A stretch of 28,073 nucleotides of DNA from positions 1 through 28,073 of IMG/VR virus record IMGVR_UViG_3300022859_000015; one strand, 5' to 3'. How positions within the stretch are numbered: position 1 is the first letter of the stretch; the number at the start of each line of letters is the position of its first letter. The translations under genes and the position numbers were made by a program. Origin of the DNA: a virus. A model generated the notes under the pieces. The model had not been told where the DNA came from. It was given only the letters and a program-made list of their open reading frames with translations, and made no database searches. Below are positions 23,280 through 28,073 of the stretch, in pieces.

Positions 23280-24226
23280 CACAAGTAGAACCTAAAGAGT
23301 ATGGCATTGAGCCAGCCAAAGCAACCGAATTGGTTGGCAACCTTCCTAAAATTAAGGAGGAAAGAAACATTTTAGAATCACAATATAACGATGTGATCAA
23401 AATGGATATTGAAAGCCTTGAGACTAGCAAAATCGCTAAAAATTTAAGGTTATTGATTAGAGATAATCGAACAAAAGGAATTGAAGTTTGGCACAAAACA
23501 ACCAAAGATTTTTTCTTGAAAGGAGGCCAATTTGTTGACGCAATTAAGAGAATGGAGGTGGCGGTCAATTCAAGAATGGAGGATGGCTTGGAAGAAATTG
23601 AGAAGCATCAAGAGCGTTTGGAAGCTAAAAGAGTTGAGACAATTAAGATAGGAAGGACGGAAATTTTAAATCCTTACATTGATTTTGTTCCTTCTAATTT
23701 AGACCTTTCTGCAATGTCTGAGGATGACTTTGTTAGGCTTTTGAATGGTGCTAGATTGCAGATGAATGAGGCACAAGAAAACGAACGCAAGGAAACAGAA
23801 GCGAGGATTCAAAAAGAGAAAGAGGAATCAGCTAAAAGGGAAACAATAAGAATTGAATATGAGGCTTTGAAAAAACAAAACGAAATAGATCAAAAAGAGC
23901 GTGAAAGGTTGGAAGCTATTAGGATAGCAGCAGATAAAAAACAACGTGAAGAACAAAACGCTAAATTAGAAGCTGAAAGAAAAGAGCGTGAAAGGTTGGA
24001 AAATCAAGAAAAAGACAGAATCGCAAAAGAGGCTAAAGACAATGCAGATAAAGAGGCATTAAATCAGTTAGAGTTATCAAAAGGCGATTCGGCTAAAGTT
24101 TTGGACTTAGTAAATGATTTGAAAGGATTAAAAGATAAGTATTCGTTTAAATCAAAAGCTAATCAAAAAATGTATGCTGATACAGGTATGTTGATTGACA
24201 AAGTAATTAACCATATACAAAAATGA
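23270..24226 (+). CDS. coiled-coil protein of the recombination module
   Basis: A 318-residue highly charged protein with a helical N-terminal part (1-170) and a long Glu/Lys/Arg coiled coil from about 165 to 280, including the near-repeat QKERERLEA / RKERERLEN. The C-terminal part (KVLDLVNDLKGLKDKYSFKS) is a separate helix bundle. Similar coiled-coil proteins lie next to phage exonucleases and recombinases. It could organise DNA or hold the exonuclease and an annealing protein together. No nuclease or ATPase motif is visible. Coupled to both neighbours by ATGA. Confidence 0.68.
   Translation: MTNTQVEPKEYGIEPAKATELVGNLPKIKEERNILESQYNDVIKMDIESLETSKIAKNLRLLIRDNRTKGIEVWHKTTKDFFLKGGQFVDAIKRMEVAVNSRMEDGLEEIEKHQERLEAKRVETIKIGRTEILNPYIDFVPSNLDLSAMSEDDFVRLLNGARLQMNEAQENERKETEARIQKEKEESAKRETIRIEYEALKKQNEIDQKERERLEAIRIAADKKQREEQNAKLEAERKERERLENQEKDRIAKEAKDNADKEALNQLELSKGDSAKVLDLVNDLKGLKDKYSFKSKANQKMYADTGMLIDKVINHIQK
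23893..23914 (+). repeat. in-frame direct repeat inside the coiled-coil gene, copy 1
   Basis: The 22-base unit beginning AAAAGAGCGTGAAAGGTTGG is repeated at 23980-24001, 87 bases (29 codons) later in the same frame. Confidence 0.7.
23980..24001 (+). repeat. in-frame direct repeat inside the coiled-coil gene, copy 2
   Basis: Identical to 23893-23914; both encode KERERLE, a heptad-like segment. Confidence 0.7.
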
Positions 24227-24232
24227 CGAACA
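24213..24232 (+). repeat. start-codon direct repeat, right copy
   Basis: ATATACAAAAATGACGAACA, identical to 23260-23279, at the boundary of the coiled-coil gene and the next gene. Confidence 0.75.
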
Positions 24233-24531
24233 AACTAAAGAAAATAGATGCAGCTTCACAAAGAATTTCATGGTTAAGCAATAGAAACGAGGCTAAAGCA
24301 TATCACATCATTGAAGCGCAAGAGAAGCTAGGGCAACTGGCTCAAATTACCATTGCGTTTGGTAATATCGAGAACATGGATATTATAAAGGAACGACTTT
24401 GGAGGGTTATTGAAAAGCATGGTAATTTAATCCCTGCCAATGACATGAAGGAAAAAAACCTAAATTTCAATCCGATGCTAATCGCTCAAACAGGCTTTAA
24501 AACAATCACTAAAAGAAGTAATTATGACTAA
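24223..24531 (+). CDS. hypothetical helical protein, 102 aa
   Basis: Helical protein with AASQRISWLSNRNEAKAYHII at the N-terminal end and NMDIIKERLWRVIEKHGNLIP in the middle. It starts with the same MTN codons as the gene before it, inside a repeated boundary. The following gene overlaps by 8 bases. No family recognised. Confidence 0.55.
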   Translation: MTNKLKKIDAASQRISWLSNRNEAKAYHIIEAQEKLGQLAQITIAFGNIENMDIIKERLWRVIEKHGNLIPANDMKEKNLNFNPMLIAQTGFKTITKRSNYD

Positions 24532-24790
24532 CGAAGAAAAAACAATACTATCAATTACACGGAATACATCGAACGAACGAGAGAGAGTGTTTTGGTTTAA
24601 GGAGTTTGGAATCGAACGAAAGGCATCGAATGGGTGGTCTGGATTGGAAGCGATTCCAACAAACAAACAATCCTATAATGTAAAGAAAAAACTCATTAAG
24701 AATGGCATTCGTAATGGATGCTGGAAGGATGAAAATAAGCCTTACATAATGGAGAACAGGAAACCTAATTATTTTGATAAACAAAACTAA
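24524..24790 (+). CDS. hypothetical basic protein, 88 aa
   Basis: Lys/Asn/Arg-rich. FWFKEFGIERKASNGWSGLEAIPTN (about 23-47) has a possible small alpha/beta core; the second half is basic (KKKLIKNGIRNGCWKDENKP). Third gene in a row to start with MTN. Its basic character would suit nucleic acid binding but nothing specific is visible. Confidence 0.5.
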   Translation: MTNEEKTILSITRNTSNERERVFWFKEFGIERKASNGWSGLEAIPTNKQSYNVKKKLIKNGIRNGCWKDENKPYIMENRKPNYFDKQN

Positions 24791-24801
24791 TAAACAACAA
24801 A

Positions 24802-25107
24802 ATGGAAAATGTACAAAGCCTTACAAAAAAACTAGAATTATTAACGGCAAGCGTAAGCGAATTAGCGTTAAGTATTTCTGAAATAAGTATTAATCAAAAA
24901 TCTAATGAAGGGAAAACTCAAAAGCAAAAATTCAATTCTCTTTTGGAAAGCCTTTCCCTTTCAACAGAAGACTTCGCTAAGAAAATGGGATTTAAACCAG
25001 CAAGTGTTTACAATCAGCTATGCCCATCAAAACCTTTCCCAAAATGGGCAAAATCAATGCTGATAATGGAAGAAATTATTAATGAAGGAGCGAAACAAAA
25101 CTACTAA
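24802..25107 (+). CDS. putative HTH regulator, 101 aa
   Basis: Residues 1-35 are a Leu/Ser-rich helix, possibly a coiled-coil dimerisation region. Residues 47-95 (LESLSLSTEDFAKKMGFKPASVYNQLCPSKPF) look like a helix-turn-helix: helix EDFAKKMG, turn FKP, recognition helix ASVYNQL. Preceded by an AAACAACAAA leader. It may control early gene expression. The HTH call is by eye. Confidence 0.55.
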   Translation: MENVQSLTKKLELLTASVSELALSISEISINQKSNEGKTQKQKFNSLLESLSLSTEDFAKKMGFKPASVYNQLCPSKPFPKWAKSMLIMEEIINEGAKQNY

Positions 25108-25112
25108 CTGAC

Positions 25113-25220
25113 ATGAAAATGAAAACAACGCAACCAGACACCCGCCTATCATTCAATGAATGGGGCATGTACATTCGGGAACAACTGAAGATATTAAACA
25201 CTAAACTATCAACGGCATGA
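25113..25220 (+). CDS. very small protein, 35 aa
   Basis: ATG 25113 to TGA 25218-25220. Polar, helical second half (LSFNEWGMYIREQLKILNTK). It ends in an ATGA overlap with the next micro-gene and lies in a stretch otherwise without genes, which supports translation. Function unknown. Confidence 0.42.
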   Translation: MKMKTTQPDTRLSFNEWGMYIREQLKILNTKLSTA

Positions 25221-25303
25221 ATGAACTTCAAATATTAGGGAGCTTATTAGTTCTCTTTATTCTATTCCTAATTTATTTAACTCGTAAAACTTCAAAGCGA
25301 TGA
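25217..25303 (+). CDS. single-pass membrane micro-protein, 28 aa
   Basis: ATG 25217 to TGA 25301-25303. One hydrophobic helix, ILGSLLVLFILFLIYL (residues 6-21), then a basic tail TRKTSKR that should stay in the cytoplasm. ATGA overlaps link it to the genes on both sides. It resembles small phage membrane peptides that affect host membrane proteins or exclude other phages, but no specific role can be assigned. Confidence 0.5.
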   Translation: MNELQILGSLLVLFILFLIYLTRKTSKR

Positions 25304-25494
25304 CACCAGTAAAAAAGCTAAAACTAAGAACAACGATAAACGGCGTTCATCTGTTAACAATGCCAGACGGAACTGAATTACCTAGTTTAGAAAAAACGAA
25401 GGTTATTCAAGATGCAGAACTAGCCAGAAAAGGGCTTTGCAAAGTAATTGCAACTTTTGCTTTTGTTGAAATAGACACCACAAACATTAAATAA
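25300..25494 (+). CDS. hypothetical protein, 64 aa
   Basis: Basic N-terminus (VKKLKLRTTINGV), a beta-rich centre (HLLTMPDGTELPSL) and a C-terminal strand region (KVIATFAFVEIDT). Starts by ATGA overlap with the membrane micro-gene. Next gene begins 8 bases after its stop. Not recognised. Confidence 0.55.
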   Translation: MTPVKKLKLRTTINGVHLLTMPDGTELPSLEKTKVIQDAELARKGLCKVIATFAFVEIDTTNIK

Positions 25495-25502
25495 TAATAA
25501 CT

Positions 25503-25751
25503 ATGCCAGATTACAACAATGAATTAAAGGGAGTCCTATTTCTGAACAAGAAAAAAGAGACTGACAAGCACCCGAATTATAAAGGCACTTACACCCATTC
25601 AGACGGATTGGAATATTGGGTAGATGCTTGGGTTAACAAGAACCCTGACGGTTCGAGTAGGCTCAATTTCACCACTAAATTGAAGGAGGATGCAGCACCG
25701 AGGCCCCCCGCTCCAGCAGCCGTCACGAATGATTACGATTTACCATTTTAA
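25503..25751 (+). CDS. small SSB-like protein with acidic C-terminal tip
   Basis: An 82-residue protein. The core (GVLFLNKKKETDKHPNYKGTYTHSDG, then EYWVDAWVNKN) resembles short DUF736-like phage and plasmid proteins of beta structure. A linker rich in Pro/Ala (PRPPAPAAV) leads to the last six residues DYDLPF, very like the SSB C-terminal tip DDDIPF that recruits DNA repair and replication partners. It lies just before the replication genes. The likely role is binding ssDNA or competing for SSB partners; the core fold is an inference. Confidence 0.62.
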   Translation: MPDYNNELKGVLFLNKKKETDKHPNYKGTYTHSDGLEYWVDAWVNKNPDGSSRLNFTTKLKEDAAPRPPAPAAVTNDYDLPF

Positions 25752-25755
25752 ACCC

Positions 25756-25790
25756 AAAAACTCCAGCCTTAACGGGTTGGAGGTTTTATT
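25756..25790 (+). terminator. rho-independent terminator ending the early operon
   Basis: CTCCAGCC (25761-25768) pairs with GGTTGGAG (25775-25782), one G·U pair, loop TTAACG. A run of A before and TTTT after extend the structure. Lies five bases after the SSB-like gene. Confidence 0.82.
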
Positions 25791-25801
25791 TAATTAAACT
25801 G

Positions 25802-25831
25802 TTTGCTTTACATTTAATTATCTTACATTTG
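25802..25831 (+). promoter_or_regulatory. strong Bacteroidota promoter with operator-like half-sites
   Basis: TTTG 25802-25805, 18 bases, TACATTTG 25824-25831: full matches to both elements. The -7 element ends three bases before ATG 25835, implying a leaderless transcript. TTACATT half-sites at 25808 and 25823, and the palindrome TACATTTGTA (25824-25833) across the -7 element, suggest a repressor site. Confidence 0.68.
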
Positions 25832-25834
25832 TAT

Positions 25835-26002
25835 ATGAATATAAAACAGAAAGTCTATTACATCATCGGCCGAAAGTCTAAAAAGTGGCTATTTGGTAGG
25901 CTGCAAATCAATCACATGACATTCGAAATAAAATTACAGGCTATGAACTGGAAGGAATCGGAGGAGATGATGATTGATAAGTTGTTTCTGGAGGTAGGGT
26001 AA
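25835..26002 (+). CDS. small HTH-like protein, copy 1 (Cro-like)
   Basis: A 55-residue protein. IIGRKSKKWLFGRLQINHMTFEIKLQAMNWKESEEMMIDKLF aligns position by position with the protein at 26635: both have YYxIGxxSKxWxxxxLxI, then MNWK/DNWKxSE and IxxLf. The layout (helix, turn, helix with W-K-x-S-E before the last helix) is that of short phage Cro-like DNA-binding proteins. It has its own promoter and the nuclease gene overlaps its stop codon by one base. A repressor or autoregulator is likely. Confidence 0.6.
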   Translation: MNIKQKVYYIIGRKSKKWLFGRLQINHMTFEIKLQAMNWKESEEMMIDKLFLEVG

Positions 26003-26523
26003 TGACTCAAGCGCAATTCAATCAAAAGAAACTTTCTCGAATCGCTTCCATCGAGGCGTACGAATGGGCTAATATTTGGTATCGGTGCAGCCAGAAAGTT
26101 CCTGAACGGTCAAAGCTATCCGTTGACGGTGTCTACAAAAATACGGCACACCGTGAATATCTTTCGAAATGGCTCGAAGCGTTTATTTTGAAATATATCA
26201 ATCGAACTTATCCAACTTGGAAAGCCCTAAAGGTTAATACCACAGGCAAGACCGTACCGAATCGAATAATTGGAGGTAATCGGGCCGGTGAAGTTATTGG
26301 CATACTGGCATATGCACAGGACGGATCAAAGCAAAGAGGCGAACTCGATATAAAAGTAATGAGGCCGATGCCGTTGCACACGATTTACTTTGAGGTCAAG
26401 ATAGGTAAAGACAAATTATCGCAGGATCAAAAGGACTTTATTCAAGCGGGCTATGCTGAATGCTATGTAGTAAAGACATTGGATGATTTTTTAGAGGTAA
26501 TGGATGGGATGAACGCAAATTAA
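26002..26523 (+). CDS. VRR-NUC-like nuclease
   Basis: A 173-residue protein. GELDIKVMRPMPLHTIYFEVKIGKDKLSQDQKDF (113-146) holds the PD-(D/E)XK core: D116, E131-V-K133 and the following Q143, arranged as in VRR-NUC domains (PF08774). The N-terminal 90 residues are basic and helical. Phage relatives are thought to act in replication or recombination, for example on branched DNA. It lies between two terminators in a unit with the first HTH-like gene. Whether the first half belongs to the VRR-NUC family is not clear. Confidence 0.78.
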   Translation: MTQAQFNQKKLSRIASIEAYEWANIWYRCSQKVPERSKLSVDGVYKNTAHREYLSKWLEAFILKYINRTYPTWKALKVNTTGKTVPNRIIGGNRAGEVIGILAYAQDGSKQRGELDIKVMRPMPLHTIYFEVKIGKDKLSQDQKDFIQAGYAECYVVKTLDDFLEVMDGMNAN

Positions 26524-26548
26524 TCCAACTCCCATCCTCAATTAATAT

Positions 26549-26577
26549 AAAACCTTGTCTTATGGCAGGGTTTTTTT
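26549..26577 (+). terminator. rho-independent terminator after the nuclease gene
   Basis: AAAACCTTGTC (26549-26559) pairs with GGCAGGGTTTT (26564-26574) with three G·U pairs over a 4-base loop TTAT, and T continues to 26577. Confidence 0.8.
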
Positions 26578-26580
26578 GTT

Positions 26581-26630
26581 TGTAAATAATTTATTTACAT
26601 TAGTGTATTTATTTTACATTTTGTAATTTG
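26581..26630 (+). promoter_or_regulatory. operator/promoter region with palindromes
   Basis: TGTAAATAA (26581-26589), central T, TTATTTACA (26591-26599) is a perfect palindrome of 9-base arms. A second, TTACA-TTT-TGTAA, lies at 26614-26626. TTTACATT occurs at 26594 and 26613. TAATTTG at 26624-26630, four bases before ATG 26635, may be the -7 element; no convincing TTTG is at -33. The half-site TTACA/TGTAA is shared with 25802-25833. Confidence 0.6.
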
Positions 26631-26634
26631 CAGT

Positions 26635-26805
26635 ATGGAAAATAAAATATACTACCTTATTGGAAAGCACTCAAAATCTTGGGTTTGCGACCAGCTAGAA
26701 ATTTCAAGGCCGTTACTTGACAAGCGAATTAAAAAAGACAATTGGAAGAAATCGGAGTGGTCATTAATTGAATCGCTTTACAAAAGTGAATTGATAAAAG
26801 AATGA
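26635..26805 (+). CDS. small HTH-like protein, copy 2 (Cro-like)
   Basis: A 56-residue paralogue of the protein at 25835. LIGKHSKSWVCDQLEISRPLLDKRIKKDNWKKSEWSLIESLY shows the clearer HTH: helix SWVCDQL, turn EIS, recognition helix RPLLDKRI. Its N-terminal MENKIYYLIGKHSKSW resembles the first copy. An ATGA overlap couples it to the next gene. It likely binds the TTACA palindromes upstream and may cross-regulate with copy 1. Confidence 0.65.
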   Translation: MENKIYYLIGKHSKSWVCDQLEISRPLLDKRIKKDNWKKSEWSLIESLYKSELIKE

Positions 26806-27113
26806 GAGTTCCAAATGAATACATCATTGCGGAAAGCGACATTCTTAATGTAATTTCAGAGTTGGAGGATGAAAGATTAAAAACCTTAGATTACCACCAA
26901 AAAAAGCAAAAGGAAAGCCAAATTAATAAGCTTGTCAGGTCTATTGATTCGATTAGAACCTATGCAACCGTTTTAAGAATGGAGGCAATCAATACCAAGG
27001 CCAAAATTATAGCGGTTGAACAATGGCAAAAATGGATATTGTCTGAGAAAAATATTATTGAACCTGAAATCATGAAAGCCTACTATGATAAAAAGCAAAA
27101 AGAAGCAAATTAA
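26802..27113 (+). CDS. hypothetical helical protein, 103 aa
   Basis: Highly charged, helical (ISELEDERLKTLDYHQKKQKESQINKLVRSIDSI), probably a coiled coil in the first half, with a second helix around AVEQWQKWILSEKNIIEP. Starts by ATGA overlap with the HTH-like gene; its final 29 bases overlap the helicase gene, so it is coupled to it. A replication accessory role is plausible from context only. Confidence 0.55.
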   Translation: MRVPNEYIIAESDILNVISELEDERLKTLDYHQKKQKESQINKLVRSIDSIRTYATVLRMEAINTKAKIIAVEQWQKWILSEKNIIEPEIMKAYYDKKQKEAN

Positions 27114-28073
27114 CCCACAAGACTATATAAAAGATGGTCAAAGAGGTTTGTCGAAGCTATGTAAAGAACTTTTTTCGCATGATTTTATTTACAATCACAC
27201 GAATAAAGTTTGGCATTATTACCAAAATGGCTACTGGAAAAGCGATCAAATGAAACAGGTAAGAAAATATATTTCTGCTGAATTATCGCAAATAGTGGAG
27301 GATGAATATTTACGAGTGGATGAAATGTTTGAAAACGCCACAAAGGAGGATAAAAAGATGATAAAACCGATGTTAGATGAAACGCAAAACGCATTGAAAT
27401 CCCTTGGTTTTAAGTCCTATATTGATAATGTGATGGAATTGGCTACCTCAGAACTGCCAGCACATGAGGGCATATTTGACAAAAACCCGTTTTTGTTTAT
27501 TTGTGGTAATGGCGTAATTGACTTATCCGATATAAGTTTTACGCCTCATTCTCCGTCATACATGATTTCAAAAACACCCACGACAGACTACGACACTAAA
27601 GCAAAATGCCCTAAATGGGATGAGTTTTTGAACACTATTTTTCAAGGTAATGACGAGCTAATAAAATATATTCAAACAGCCGTTGGCTTTTCTATGTCTG
27701 GACTAAAGGATTTTCAAGGTTTTTTCTTTTGTTATGGTCAGGGAGCAAACGGCAAAAGCACGTTTTTCAATACGATAAAATTAGTGTTTCAAGATTATTA
27801 TCAGTCCTTTCCCGTTGATTCTTTATTGACAAAAAACCAAACGGGAACGGATTATAATATTGCAAACCTGAAAGGCAGTAGGCTTGTTTTATCATCCGAA
27901 ATACCAGAAGGAAAGAAATTAAACGAAGCCTTGATTAAAGATTTGACTGGAGGCGATACCATTTCGGCACGTCGAATTTATGGAGATCCGTTCGATTTTG
28001 AGCCAACTCACAAGCTTTGGATGTTCGGAAATCATAAGCCAATTATAAAAGGTGATGATCATGGCATTTGGAG
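27085..28073 (+). CDS. primase-helicase of the D5/P4 phage family (3' end cut)
   Basis: 329 residues are present; the gene runs off the right edge. GQGANGKST at 218-226 is the Walker A of superfamily 3 helicases, RLVLSSEIPEGKK near 266-278 the Walker B strand, and KLWMFGNHKP at 310-319 the sensor motif C. Residues 130-200 (FLFICGNGVIDLSD, KAKCPKWDEFLNTIFQGND) match the D5_N region common to phage P4-family DNA primases. A primase domain is not visible in the first 130 residues, so this may be a helicase with a separate primase. Starts at ATG 27085, overlapping the previous gene by 29 bases. Confidence 0.88.
   Translation, partial: MIKSKKKQINPQDYIKDGQRGLSKLCKELFSHDFIYNHTNKVWHYYQNGYWKSDQMKQVRKYISAELSQIVEDEYLRVDEMFENATKEDKKMIKPMLDETQNALKSLGFKSYIDNVMELATSELPAHEGIFDKNPFLFICGNGVIDLSDISFTPHSPSYMISKTPTTDYDTKAKCPKWDEFLNTIFQGNDELIKYIQTAVGFSMSGLKDFQGFFFCYGQGANGKSTFFNTIKLVFQDYYQSFPVDSLLTKNQTGTDYNIANLKGSRLVLSSEIPEGKKLNEALIKDLTGGDTISARRIYGDPFDFEPTHKLWMFGNHKPIIKGDDHGIW

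Noticed and set aside
1-28073. tRNA genes, CRISPR arrays, insertion sequences, integrase or attachment sites.
   Set aside because: No cloverleaf, no regularly spaced repeats, no transposase or recombinase motif could be seen; the short repeats found lie at start codons and do not form an array.

Overview
The window is 28 kb of a tailed phage or prophage with all supportable genes on the + strand, tightly packed and mostly linked by ATGA or short overlaps. The structural set (terminase, HK97-type portal/protease/capsid, head-tail connectors, tail tube, frameshifted tail chaperone, long tape measure, no sheath) is that of a siphovirus. The host is probably a Bacteroidota bacterium. Reasons: starts lack Shine-Dalgarno sequences and follow A-rich leaders; several promoters read TTTG-N18..20-TAnnTTTG; composition is AT-rich; and several proteins match families I know mainly from Bacteroidota phages.

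Layout. 1-122: tail end of an unknown gene. 165-5863: packaging and head module (TerS, TerL, portal, gp7-like head protein, prohead protease, major capsid protein with a built-in N-terminal scaffold-like helix region). 5901-10088: a terminator, a fresh promoter and about nine accessory genes wedged between the capsid and connector genes. These include a ribbon-helix-helix-like protein, a methyltransferase, a DUF616-type glycosyltransferase-like protein, a PAPS-reductase/ATP-pyrophosphatase-like enzyme of foreign composition, and a GT2-like glycosyltransferase. 10085-12826: connectors, tail completion, tail tube and tail chaperones G and GT (-1 frameshift at AAAAAAG). 12811-19664: tape measure, large distal tail/baseplate protein, small tail proteins and a probable receptor-binding protein. 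19666-21595: lysis (holin, CHAP endolysin, two spanin-like membrane-anchored proteins). 21650-25751: early genes with a YqaJ-type exonuclease, a coiled-coil partner, small hypothetical genes, an HTH-like protein and a small protein ending in an SSB-like acidic tip. 25756-28073: two consecutive terminator/promoter units, each opening with a paralogous ~55-aa HTH-like protein, followed by a VRR-NUC-like nuclease and then by a D5/P4-type primase-helicase cut by the window end.

The parts expected to act together are: TerS/TerL feeding DNA through the portal; protease maturing the capsid; G/GT loading tail tube protein on the tape measure; holin, endolysin and spanins ending infection; YqaJ exonuclease plus neighbours recombining DNA; and primase-helicase with the SSB-like protein replicating it. 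The most interesting non-core parts are the glycan/methyl accessory cassette, the small gene apparently split by the PAPS-reductase-like insertion, the twin HTH units with TTACA-based palindromes, and short direct repeats lying over start codons that bracket single genes. No integrase, cI-like repressor, tRNA or CRISPR array is visible.
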